From Croceibacterium xixiisoli (lineage in GTDB: Bacteria; Pseudomonadota; Alphaproteobacteria; Sphingomonadales; Sphingomonadaceae), in the NCBI RefSeq assembly GCF_009827305.1, contig NZ_WTYJ01000001.1:1240001-1304000 (forward strand): a DNA stretch of 64,000 nucleotides, in the 5' to 3' direction. A program made the translations under genes and the position numbers. Below, piece by piece: positions 1-7,131 of this stretch; position 1 is the first letter of the stretch, and every line of letters starts with the position of its first letter. The notes under the pieces were generated by a model. The model saw nothing but the letters and a program-made list of their open reading frames with translations. It did not search any database and was not told where the DNA came from.

Positions 1-1052
1 CGATCTTCGCATCGCGGTCAGACGCCGAAGAGGCGGACCGCCAGGATATTGATGTCACGGCACTTCCTGCCGATCCGCAGGATGCGCTGATCCTTGATCC
101 TGCGCAGCAGGATGCGGCCAGCGATGTGCTGGCGCGCGGCCCGGCCGATTCGCCAGCCATCGGGCTGGCGGCGCCGGATGAGCTGGATCGGTATGTCCGG
201 CGCGATCTGCGCAAGGAAGAAATGGCCATCGCGCGCCAGTATCAGGGCGGGCGGATGTGGCCCTATGTGGTGATTGCCTGGGGCGGGTTTGCGCTGTGGC
301 TCAGCCTGTTTCCGCTGACGATGATGGGCATCATGCCGCTGTGGATCGCGTTCGTGATTTCCTGCGTGCTGGCGACGGGCGGCTATGTCACCAGCCATGA
401 GGCGATGCATTCCAATATCGCCCGGCCGGGCACGCGCCATCGCTGGGTGAACGAATGGGTGGGCAAGGTTTCGACCATTCCGATCGTGTTCCCCTTTTCC
501 ATGGCGCGGCTGATGCATCTTGAGCATCACTATCATTGCAACCATCCGGAAAAGGACCCGGATTACACCGATGAGGCGCCCAACAGCCTGATGGCGTGGT
601 ACAAGACCTGGTACAACCGCCAGCCGGGCGTGGATGGATCGATCCATCATTACAAGCGAATCCTGGCCGAAATGGGCACGCCCGAGGCGGCCAAGGCGCT
701 GAAGGACACGCTGAAGCTGCAGCTGCTGTTCATGGCGGTGCTCTTCACCATGGCGTGGAACGGCTATGCGATCGAGGCGGCGCTGGTGTGGTGGCTGCCG
801 CGCCATATTGGCCTCAGCTACATTCGTTTCTATCTCAGCTGGGCGCCGCACCACCCGCGCGAAGGCAACACCGGCCGTTACGAGCAGGCGGTGATTTTCA
901 AGAGCCGGCTGGGCCATGTGATGTCCATGGGCATGGAAACCCATTTGATCCATCACCTCTATCCCAACATCCCCAACCACCGCACCCGCGCCGCATACTT
1001 CGCGCTCAAGCCGATCCTTGAGCAGCGCGGGGTCGATATCAGCAAGATGTGA
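1..1052 (+). CDS. Membrane fatty-acid desaturase/hydroxylase family protein, 5' partial
   Basis: The frame is open from the window's left edge, so the true start lies upstream; a GTG at 126 is internal to the open frame and need not be the start. The protein carries the three histidine boxes of the membrane di-iron desaturase/hydroxylase family: HEAMH, HLEHH followed by YHCNHP, and HLIHH followed by LYPNIP. Hydrophobic segments around WPYVVIAWGGFALWL and the following stretch fit an inner-membrane enzyme. Known members desaturate or hydroxylate fatty acids or carotenoids using O2 and a di-iron centre; the substrate here cannot be told from sequence. The part before the first membrane segment is acidic and probably cytoplasmic. 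A palindromic repeat follows the stop codon. Confidence 0.85.
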   Translation, partial: IFASRSDAEEADRQDIDVTALPADPQDALILDPAQQDAASDVLARGPADSPAIGLAAPDELDRYVRRDLRKEEMAIARQYQGGRMWPYVVIAWGGFALWLSLFPLTMMGIMPLWIAFVISCVLATGGYVTSHEAMHSNIARPGTRHRWVNEWVGKVSTIPIVFPFSMARLMHLEHHYHCNHPEKDPDYTDEAPNSLMAWYKTWYNRQPGVDGSIHHYKRILAEMGTPEAAKALKDTLKLQLLFMAVLFTMAWNGYAIEAALVWWLPRHIGLSYIRFYLSWAPHHPREGNTGRYEQAVIFKSRLGHVMSMGMETHLIHHLYPNIPNHRTRAAYFALKPILEQRGVDISKM

Positions 1053-1059
1053 AGCCAAA

Positions 1060-1104
1060 GCATCGTGCAGAAAAGTGGGCACCGGTTTTCTGCGACAACG
1101 ATGC
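1060..1104. repeat. Dispersed palindromic repeat
   Basis: Arms GCATCGT (1060-1066) and ACGATGC (1098-1104) enclose a second inverted pair, CAGAAAA and TTTTCTG, around a GTGGGCACCGG centre. The core resembles a palindrome I recall as widespread between genes in alphaproteobacteria. It lies between the desaturase-like gene and the next small gene and could also act as an RNA hairpin. Confidence 0.6.
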
Positions 1105-1121
1105 GATGACAAGAGGCGAGC

Positions 1122-1322
1122 GTGACGATGGAAGTGGCGGTCAAGAAACTGTTTTACTGGATGCCGTTCCTGTTCGGCATCGGCTTCATCGCGCCGCTGA
1201 TCGCGCAGAGCATGGCCTATTGGGACATCGCCGCGCCGCTCGGCATGAGCCGGATCGTGTTCGGGCTGCTCATCGGCGCGCCGTGGGGGCTGGTGACGGT
1301 GATCAGGGGGCGCTGGGTTTAG
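1122..1322 (+). CDS. Small hydrophobic membrane protein (66 aa)
   Basis: The predicted protein has two hydrophobic segments, roughly residues 10-30 (FYWMPFLFGIGFIAPLIAQS) and 40-60 (MSRIVFGLLIGAPWGLVTV), so a two-span inner-membrane protein is likely. An AGAGG motif five bases before the GTG at 1122 supports that start; the ATG at 1128 is the alternative. No family is recognised. A second, frameshifted copy of its 3' two-thirds lies at 2939-3085, beyond the reverse transcriptase. This intact copy is therefore probably the resident gene, and the other is a remnant associated with the inserted cassette. Confidence 0.6.
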   Translation: MTMEVAVKKLFYWMPFLFGIGFIAPLIAQSMAYWDIAAPLGMSRIVFGLLIGAPWGLVTVIRGRWV

Positions 1323-1368
1323 GTTTGGGTGGAAGTAGAAACATGCGGTGGAAACGCCCTCAGCTGAC

Positions 1369-1398
1369 TTGACCTCCCGACACCTATGTTGCTAGTCT
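1369..1398 (+). promoter_or_regulatory. Possible promoter for the reverse-transcriptase leader
   Basis: TTGACC at 1369-1374 matches five of six bases of a housekeeping -35 box. It is followed, 18 bases on, by TAGTCT at 1393-1398, a weaker -10 candidate. A transcript would start near 1405, about 177 bases before the reverse-transcriptase start codon. This is an inference from consensus only. Confidence 0.35.
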
Positions 1399-1404
1399 GT
1401 TCTT

Positions 1405-1581
1405 GTTGGCTCTAGTGGGTTTCGCGGCAGGCGGTCATACCGTCGGGACCGAGGGACGCATCTACGGCGAGGCGGAGGCGAAAGTCGAAACCTCGATTGC
1501 GCGGCAAGGACCGAAAGGCTCCGTCGCGGAGTTCAGCACTCCCGTCGGGCGGGTTGGGCGCACTGACAGAACGCCAAAGAC
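1405..1581 (+). ncRNA. Candidate structured leader RNA of the reverse-transcriptase cassette
   Basis: This roughly 177-base GC-rich leader directly precedes the reverse transcriptase and contains several short hairpins in a row: CGGTC/GACCG (1432-1451), CGAGG/CCTCG (1468-1495) enclosing a GAAA turn, CC-GAAA-GG (1511-1518), CTCCG-tcg-CGGAG (1519-1531) and CCCG/CGGG (1541-1553). All three forward frames are free of stops between about 1416 and 1563. One frame ends in a GTGA overlap with the reverse-transcriptase start. Defence-associated reverse transcriptases and retrons commonly have a template RNA just upstream, so this is the obvious place to look. It could equally be an untranslated leader or encode a short peptide. 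Confidence 0.4.
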
Positions 1582-2901
1582 GTGAAGCAAAGCTTGTTAC
1601 AGAAGGTGCGAACGGCGAAAAACTTGGAGAGTGCTTGGCGCACAATCCAAGAAAATAGACGATCCTCCAAATCAGAAGATGTACGTTCAGATATTTCGAA
1701 GTATCAGGAAGATGCAGCGGGGAATCTTCGATCACTTCAATCACGTCTATGTTGCAGAAAATTTAAGTTTCCGCCTGCAAAGGGTGTTCCGATACCCAAG
1801 CTCGATATGAAAGGCCGGAAAACAGGGAGAATACGGCCTATCGTTCTTGCCTCCGTCGAAAGCCGGATCGTTCAGCGAGCCGTCTTGAATGTTCTTGTGG
1901 AGCTTCCGTCACTTAAGCCATTCGTGAAAACTGCATACAGCTTTGGCGGTATTCGGTCAGAAAAGTCCAAGACGACCCAGACAGGCGACAAAATTCCTCG
2001 ATCCGAACGCATGTCTGCAGTGCCTGCTGCTGTTAAAGCCGTTCTGGATACCATCGAAGGAGGCGCGCGGTTCGTCGCCTGCGGCGATATACAATCATTC
2101 TTCACTAAAATACCGAAACCAGCGGTGATAAAAATCATCGCGGATGCGACAGATGACGCGGAATTCACTGCTTTCTTTTCTGAAGCGATCCGTGTCGAGC
2201 TGAGTAATCTAGACGATCTTCGTAAGCATGGCGCAGATTGGCCAATCGAAGAAATTGGGGTGGCGCAGGGAAATTCGTTATCCCCTCTTCTCGGCAATAT
2301 CGTGCTCGCCCATTTTGATGCTGAAATGAATACAGGGGATTGCCATTGCATCCGATACATTGATGACATCATTATTCTTGCGCCAAATGCAAGAGCGGCA
2401 AATGCGCGTTTAAAGAAGGCTGCAGCGCTGCTCGGTGAGCTTGGGATGACCCTATCGCCTGAAAAGACATCTTCCGGAGCGGTTTCGATTGGCGACGGGT
2501 TCGACTTCCTTGGCATCAATTTTTCACCAGGCGCTGTGCGTCCGGCCAAAAAGGCGCAGAATAATTTTTTGGCTTCAGTCGATGCTCTTTTTGATGAAGG
2601 TCAGAAGTCACTCAATCTAATGAGAGACGGAAATCATGAAAAGCGACCGCATACTCTTCTTGGCACACTCAAGAAGTTGGACGGCATGATTGACGGCTGG
2701 GGGAAGCACTATTGGTTCTGTAACGACGATCAGATTTGGAAGAATATTGACTTCAGAGTCAACGAAAAAATTTCCCATTTCCTAGGTTATTACAGAGAAG
2801 TCCGTAAAAGTGCAATTCAAGAACGAAAGATGGGTTTATTAGGCGTATCTGAGTTAATTCGAATTGACCGTGAGCCATTTAGATATCCAAAAATTGGTTA
2901 A
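1582..2901 (+). CDS. Stand-alone reverse transcriptase (439 aa), subclass unassigned
   Basis: This RNA-directed DNA polymerase has a complete palm: RPIVLASVESRIVQRA (85-100, RT1), YSFGG near 119-123 (RT2), the catalytic Asp of GDIQSFF (D169, RT3), QGNSLSPLLGN (229-239, RT5), the YIDD box (259-262, RT5 catalytic pair) and FLG (309-311). The C-terminus (WGKHYWFCN and beyond) resembles a thumb region, but there is no HNH endonuclease. No retron VTG motif and no diversity-generating-retroelement template/variable repeat pair are visible. The start is GTG at 1582. Base composition is clearly lower in GC than neighbouring genes, which suggests horizontal acquisition. It is preceded by a structured leader and flanked by two copies of a small membrane protein gene. 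It most resembles group-II-like or 'unknown group' reverse transcriptases, several of which act in anti-phage defence; that role is inferred. Confidence 0.88.
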   Translation: MKQSLLQKVRTAKNLESAWRTIQENRRSSKSEDVRSDISKYQEDAAGNLRSLQSRLCCRKFKFPPAKGVPIPKLDMKGRKTGRIRPIVLASVESRIVQRAVLNVLVELPSLKPFVKTAYSFGGIRSEKSKTTQTGDKIPRSERMSAVPAAVKAVLDTIEGGARFVACGDIQSFFTKIPKPAVIKIIADATDDAEFTAFFSEAIRVELSNLDDLRKHGADWPIEEIGVAQGNSLSPLLGNIVLAHFDAEMNTGDCHCIRYIDDIIILAPNARAANARLKKAAALLGELGMTLSPEKTSSGAVSIGDGFDFLGINFSPGAVRPAKKAQNNFLASVDALFDEGQKSLNLMRDGNHEKRPHTLLGTLKKLDGMIDGWGKHYWFCNDDQIWKNIDFRVNEKISHFLGYYREVRKSAIQERKMGLLGVSELIRIDREPFRYPKIG

Positions 2902-2938
2902 CGCAGCGACTTATAGCTGCCGCCAATCTAATTGTGTT

Positions 2939-3085
2939 GGCTTCACCGCGCCGCTGATCGCGCAGAGCACGCCTATTGGGACACCGCGGCACCGTTCGGC
3001 ATGAGCCGGATTGTGTTCGGGCTGTTGATCGCTGCGCCGTGGGGCTGGTTACGGCTGGTTACGTTGATCAGGCGCGGTGGGTTTA
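2939..3085 (+). pseudogene. Decayed second copy of the 66-aa membrane protein gene
   Basis: From GGCTTCACC at 2939 to GGGTTTA at 3085 this stretch aligns base for base with 1182-1322, the 3' two-thirds of the intact small gene, at high but incomplete identity. Small deletions (AGCACGCC for AGCATGGCC; ACACCG for ACATCGCCG) and a 10-bp tandem duplication GGCTGGTTAC (3043-3062) destroy the frame. The 5' third is missing and is replaced by sequence continuous with the end of the reverse-transcriptase gene. The region between 3086 and 3218 holds no recognisable gene; it repeats GTTTGCATT twice (near 3166 and 3181). Confidence 0.75.
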
Positions 3086-3218
3086 AAGTTGGTTAGCAGC
3101 CAATAAGGGTCCGGTCAGTGCCGTTGACGGACGAAGCTGGTGATCGCTCAGGTTGTTGCAGCCGTTTGCATTTTAGGACAGTTTGCATTCGGACTTAAGT
3201 TTTTGGGAAGGGATAAGA

Positions 3219-4109
3219 ATGAGCGCCAACCGCCTGCGAGGGGCGCACTTATTTACAGCTGGTCTGTTGTTAGCGGGCTGCGGCGAACAGCAGCTTTCGT
3301 ATAGCTCGGCGCCGGGCTTCATTGATTTGAAGCCAGATAATCTTTGGGGTCCTCAGTACCCATACTCTCCGCCAGAAAGCGACGGCCGACCATTCGATCC
3401 GACCGGCGGCATCGGCGTTCAGAAGTTCGCCGACCAGTTGATCGGCAAGCGCATAGCCACGTTCGTGGGGCATGGCTGGGACTCCCTGCGGTCAGGTGTG
3501 AATGTGAATGATTTTTTCACCCCGCCAGAACCGGGACCTGGCACAGGCATCTGTATGGCTCGCCGCTTCCAGATCGGCAGCACCTCCGAAGGAGGTGGCG
3601 AAGTGAAAGCGGCAGACGGTGAGTGGCGCGATAATGTTTACGCCATTGCAGGCAGCGTTGCTCCAGTGCCCGGCCCACCTTCGAGCGACTATAAATCTCG
3701 CCTGCTTCAGGCATGTCGAAAACGCTCAGATATGGATATGTGGTACTCAGCAAAATCTGGACAAGCGTATTTGGCGGCACGTCTGGCTGACGCCGTAATT
3801 GCGACCGCAAGACAGCCTCTCGGTTTACCCTTCGAACTTCGCTGTACGCCTTACCCTAGTTCCGAAAGAGAGAAGCCGCTGTGTCAGGCTGACGTCCGCA
3901 AGAGCGTCGCGTCTATCAATCCACGGGCAATCATTGAGGTGGGCGATTGTTTTGACGCGAAATTCCCGAACTGCCTGTCTATCCAATTTCCAAAAATGCC
4001 GGAGCGATCGACACAGATCGAGGATCGATGGACGCTCAACGTACACTTCAAGGACAATGGCATAATCGAGAGCGTAGCCGTGGAAGATACCCGGCTGATT
4101 ATCGACTGA
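3219..4109 (+). CDS. Predicted lipoprotein of unknown function (296 aa)
   Basis: The start is taken as the ATG at 3219, which has a GGGAAGGGAT ribosome-binding region just upstream; an upstream in-frame start at 3183 lacks this. The N-terminus is a lipoprotein signal, with hydrophobic core FTAGLLLAGC and a lipobox LAGC, so the mature protein is lipid-anchored at about Cys19. The mature part has several cysteines (CMARRF, LQACRKR, RCTPYP, PLCQAD, DCFDAKFPNC), suggesting periplasmic disulfides. The C-terminus (RWTLNVHFKDNGIIESVAV) resembles the repeats of small outer-membrane-assembly-type lipoproteins, but no family is recognised. It sits inside the accessory island between the reverse transcriptase and IS66, and its stop codon abuts the IS end. 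Confidence 0.65.
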   Translation: MSANRLRGAHLFTAGLLLAGCGEQQLSYSSAPGFIDLKPDNLWGPQYPYSPPESDGRPFDPTGGIGVQKFADQLIGKRIATFVGHGWDSLRSGVNVNDFFTPPEPGPGTGICMARRFQIGSTSEGGGEVKAADGEWRDNVYAIAGSVAPVPGPPSSDYKSRLLQACRKRSDMDMWYSAKSGQAYLAARLADAVIATARQPLGLPFELRCTPYPSSEREKPLCQADVRKSVASINPRAIIEVGDCFDAKFPNCLSIQFPKMPERSTQIEDRWTLNVHFKDNGIIESVAVEDTRLIID

Positions 4110-4137
4110 ATATGTGCGTCTCGTCGAAATCGGGTGC

Positions 4138-5292
4138 TTATGTCTGCCAGTTCCACGGGAGCAGTTCGTCGATCCGATTGATGGGATGGCCGTTACCGAT
4201 CCGGTCGAGCACATCGGCGAGCCAAACCTGCGGGTTCAAATCGTTAAGCTTGGCCGTCTCCAGCAAGGAGTAGATGGCAGCAGCTCTCTCCCCGCCACAG
4301 TCGGCACCCGCGAAAAGCCAGTTCTTTCGGCCTACCGCGATACCGCGCAGGGCATTCTCGGCGAGGTTGTTGTCGACCTCAAGCCGCCTATCCTCGGTAT
4401 AGGCAAGCAACTGAGGCTTGAGCTTCACGGCATAGCGCAGCGCCTCGGCCAGCGGTGATCGCGCGGAAATCTGCGCCAGCACGCCATCGGCCCATGCGAA
4501 AAAATCCAGCGCCCGCAATCTGGACAGCTTGCGTGCCTTGCGCCGGTCATCGGCAGGATCGCAGGCGATGCTACGCTCGACATCGTATAGCGCGCGGATG
4601 AGCTTCAGCCCTTCGGCGGCGACGGAATGCGGGTCGGCCTTGTAGACGTCGTGCAGCTTGCGCCGCGCATGCGCCCAGCAGGCGACAGGCGTTATCAGCC
4701 CCGGTTGACGATCAGGCGCGTAGAGCCGTTCGAACCCGGCATAGGCATCCGCCTGCAGGAAGCCCGCAAATGTCTTGAGGTGCTCGCGCGGATGCTCGCC
4801 CTTGCGATCCGGGCTGTAGCGAAATAGCGCCGCCGGTCTGTCGCTGGGTCGCCATCGTCGGTTGTCGCGCAAATAAATCCATGGTCGCCCCGTCGCGGTC
4901 TTGCCCGTCCCCGGCGCCAGAACTGGTACGGGCGTATCGTCGGCATGAAGCTTGGGGCTGGCGATGATATGATCGGCGATACGATCGACCAGCGGCTGCA
5001 ACAGCCAGCTGACCTGTCCCATCCAGTCAGCCAGAGTCGAGCGACTGAGATCAACGCCTTCACGCGCATAGATACGCGACTGCCGGTAGAGCGGCAGATG
5101 GTCGGCGAACTTCGACACGACGACATGGGCGAGCAGGTTGGGACCGGCGCGACCACGCGGGATCGGCAAGGATGGAGCCGGTGCCTGTTCCGAGGCCGCG
5201 ATACGCGCCTGCATATCGGCGAAAAGCGCGCGCAATGCATCGGGATCGGCAGGAAGGTTTAACTCGTCGGCAGACACGGTTCCCCATAGCAA
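4138..5292 (-). pseudogene. tnpC: IS66 TnpC transposase, internally deleted
   Basis: The 384-residue frame matches the TnpC transposase of IS66 elements: the DDE-type catalytic domain (from about ADDTPVPVLAPG onward, with DNNLAENALRG near the C-terminus) and the usual ending near HPINRIDELLPWNW. The N-terminal start region (LPADPDALRALFADMQ) is present but jumps at about residue 36 (nucleotide about 5186) straight to PAPSLPIPRGRAGP. Roughly 140 residues that normally lie between, including the leucine-zipper-like region and the CxxC zinc-binding motif, are missing in frame. Family members are usually about 510-540 residues. The open frame starts with a TTG at 5292. It is probably not a functional transposase, though it may still be translated. 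Confidence 0.8.
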
Positions 5293-5343
5293 AATGGCCC
5301 ATGCAGACCAAGGAAAATGCCCGGTTTTACGTCACTTTGTCCC

Positions 5344-5697
5344 TTACATCTGCACGGGCAGACGCGGCGCTTCCGGGGCGATGGTCCGCCGCCAGTCCAT
5401 CGCCTCGATCAGCAGTGCAAATTGTGCCGGGGTCAGCACCACGCCGCCCTCGACAAGCGGCGGCCATACGAAACGATGCCGCTCCAGACGCTTGGCGAAC
5501 AGGCATATGCCCGAGCCGTCCCAGTGGAGGGCCTTGAGATAAGTGCCGCTCTTGCTGCGGAACAGGAAGACATGACCGCAATAGGGTTCGACCGAAAACA
5601 GCGGTCGCACCAACGCCGCCAATCCGTCGAACCCAAGGCGCATGCTGACCGGCTTGCTCGCGAGATATACCTTCGTACCCGGGGCCAGTGAGATCAT
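5344..5697 (-). CDS. tnpB: IS66 TnpB accessory protein
   Basis: This 117-residue protein is a typical full-length IS66 TnpB (Orf2), with the family core PVSMRLGFDGLAALV, the FLFRSKSGTYLKALHWDGSG block and a C-terminal FALLIEAMDW. The ATG at 5697 overlaps the stop of the tnpA frame by ATGA, as in active IS66 elements, which fixes the start. TnpB is required for transposition in characterised IS66 elements, although its biochemical role is not established. It is the only intact gene of this copy. Confidence 0.9.
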   Translation of the reverse strand: MISLAPGTKVYLASKPVSMRLGFDGLAALVRPLFSVEPYCGHVFLFRSKSGTYLKALHWDGSGICLFAKRLERHRFVWPPLVEGGVVLTPAQFALLIEAMDWRRTIAPEAPRLPVQM

Positions 5698-6139
5698 GAA
5701 ATATCCCGCAAGGCTCGTAGCACGCGGGCCAGCGCCTTCTCGTTCACATAACTGTCCACCCACAGGCGCACGCCGCTGGGCAAGTCGATGCCGATCTCGC
5801 CGGGCCGTGCGCCGGGATGCGGACGGGTTAGCTCTTCCATCACTGGCATCGTGGGGACGGGCTGGGGCTGGAAAGGCGGCGGTGCCGGTGCGACGGCAAC
5901 AAGATTGCCTTCCGGCACGGCCCCGTATGTATGAAGGCCAATGGCTCACTGGCGATCTTCTCCGCCTGCCGTCGCGCTGTCCGCCAGCTGTAGATCAGGC
6001 TCTCCGCTATATCGTGCCGCTTCGCCACCTCTCGCACAGTGACATCCGGCGCGTCCGCTTCCCGCATGATCGCGGCCCGTTCGGCAGGGGAATATTTACG
6101 GCGGCGCTCCGTGCGGGTGATGACCTCGATCCGGCCCAT
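5694..6139 (-). pseudogene. tnpA: IS66 TnpA, frameshifted
   Basis: The N-terminal part (from ATG 6139, with a GGAGATCAGGAG ribosome-binding region) has the helix-turn-helix of TnpA: RRKYSPAERAAIMREA, then TVREVAKRHDIAESLIYSWR. After EPLAFIHT the frame shifts. The expected continuation (PEGNLVAVAPAPPPF through VNEKALARVLRAL) is found in another frame, ending at 5694. The break falls in a run of four C at 5921-5924 (four G on the coding strand); a fifth would restore the full protein. It is either a true one-base loss, a sequencing error in the homopolymer, or, less likely, a slippage site. Confidence 0.78.
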
Positions 6140-6216
6140 CTCCTGATCTCCTTATGGAGTCCAGAAGGAGACTCTTATCGGCTCTCCCTCGCCAACGGAG
6201 CAGGAACGCGCAACAC

Positions 6217-6236
6217 GCCGAAGGCCGGACGCTTAC
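6217..6236. repeat. IS66 terminal inverted repeat, tnpA side
   Basis: Read inward from 6236 the terminus begins GTAAGCGTCCGGCC, matching the GTAAGCG-type ends of IS66 elements. Its partner near 4112 is degenerate. This end sits 39 bases before the start of the next gene. Confidence 0.6.
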
Positions 6237-6275
6237 AGCAGCCAGAGAGGAACCTTCTTCTCCTGAGGTATTTCC

Positions 6276-6659
6276 ATGGGCATGCTGCACCATGTCTCCC
6301 TCGGAACCGCTGACCTGAACCGGGCGCGCGCCTTTTACGATCTGGTCATGCGCGAACTCGGTTTGCGCCGCACGCTCGATGTCGAGGACGCGGTTGGCTA
6401 TGGCGCGGGCATTACCGTGTTCAGCCTGAATATTCCGGCTGATGGAAAGCCGGCGTCCGCTGGCAATGGCGTGCATCTGGCCTTCGAGGTGGAGGCGCGC
6501 AGCGCGGTTGATGCGTTTCATGCCGCAGCGCTGGCGCAAGGCGGGGTTTGCGAGGGACCGCCGGGCTTGCGGCCGGAGTATGACGCGAACTATTACGCGG
6601 CTTTTGTGCGGGATCCGGATGGGAACAAGATTGAGGCTGTGACTTTTGTGGCGTCGTGA
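6276..6659 (+). CDS. VOC family (glyoxalase/bleomycin-resistance-like) protein
   Basis: This 127-residue single-domain vicinal oxygen chelate protein opens with LHHVSLGTADLNRARAFYD, the family's first beta-alpha unit with a metal-ligand His, and ends with the typical YYAAFVRDPDGNKIEAV, which carries the Glu ligand. VOC proteins bind a divalent metal and catalyse isomerisation, epimerisation or dioxygenation, or bind drugs; the substrate is not evident. A GAGG motif nine bases upstream supports ATG 6276, although ATG 6282 is possible. The IS66 end lies just upstream, so its native promoter may have been displaced. Confidence 0.88.
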   Translation: MGMLHHVSLGTADLNRARAFYDLVMRELGLRRTLDVEDAVGYGAGITVFSLNIPADGKPASAGNGVHLAFEVEARSAVDAFHAAALAQGGVCEGPPGLRPEYDANYYAAFVRDPDGNKIEAVTFVAS

Positions 6660-7131
6660 TGTTAATCCAACGGAACGCAGGAAGTGCTTTGCGAAATTGG
6701 CGCCAGCTTGCGGTGATGAATTAGACGCCCTGCGTTGCCGATAAAGGCTCGACTTTCGAGAGCTTGTTGCTGGATTCCCGCCTGCGCGGGAATGGCGAAC
6801 TAGAACAATTGCCCACTCGCCATTCCCGCGAAGGCGGGAATCCAGTCGGCGCAGCGGTCCGAAAGCCAGATCACTCGCGAGGTCGGGCCTATGCGGGCCG
6901 TGTTCCTCGATTGGCCCTGGCGTCCTTGTGCGGTTCGCTTTCTTTGTGCGCTTCTTCTCGGGAAGCGCGAAGTCCGGGCTAAGCCCGTCACGCCAAACGA
7001 TCCGCCTCAGCCTCTCCGCCAAGCAGGCAGGATGATACAAAAGGCGGGTGAACCGAGCCGGCCTGCGGTGACAGGCTCTTCTCGCGTGATAGTCTCCTTA
7101 CGACCCGGATCGACGTAGAGGAGAAGATCGC
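6660..7131. other. Intergenic region with a large inverted repeat
   Basis: No gene is supported in these 472 bases. The main content is an inverted repeat at 6770-6845 (listed separately). The last 30 bases carry the ribosome-binding site GAGGAGAAG of the next gene. Confidence 0.6.
6770..6845. repeat. REP/BIME-like paired inverted repeat
   Basis: Two copies of a palindrome-bearing unit face each other. CTGGATTCCCGCC (6770-6782) continues with TGCGCGGGAATGGCGA, and its mirror TCGCCATTCCCGCG runs on to GGCGGGAATCCAG (6833-6845). Each copy is itself a hairpin (ATTCCCGC / GCGGGAAT). Such pairs are typical dispersed intergenic elements and could end or stabilise transcripts. Confidence 0.75.

Larger units (their letters stand above)
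4112..6236 (-). mobile_element. Defective IS66-family insertion sequence
   Basis: The element carries the IS66 trio in order tnpA (frameshifted), tnpB (intact) and tnpC (internally deleted), all on the minus strand, with the typical ATGA overlap of tnpA and tnpB. The tnpA-proximal end reads GTAAGCGTCC inward from 6236, the expected IS66 terminus. The other end is only weakly recognisable near ATGTGCGTC at 4112-4120, and no matching 8-bp target duplication is seen (GACTGAAT versus AGCAGCCA). It is therefore probably an old, immobile copy; the left boundary is approximate. Confidence 0.8.

Noticed and set aside
1403-1585. A 60-codon TTG-started protein in the reverse-transcriptase leader
   Set aside because: It has no ribosome-binding site or protein-like features, and the region is better explained as structured RNA. 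It is kept only as a note in the leader finding.
1323-2940. A group II intron
   Set aside because: No domain V-like hairpin is visible on either side of the reverse transcriptase, no GUGYG 5' end is seen, and the protein has no HNH endonuclease.
1582-3182. A diversity-generating retroelement
   Set aside because: No template/variable repeat pair differing at adenines and no target gene were found nearby. The only duplication is the small membrane protein gene.
6737-7000. Open frames across the inverted repeat
   Set aside because: They read through REP-like palindromes (for example LLDSRLRGNGE), a common artefact of these repeats.
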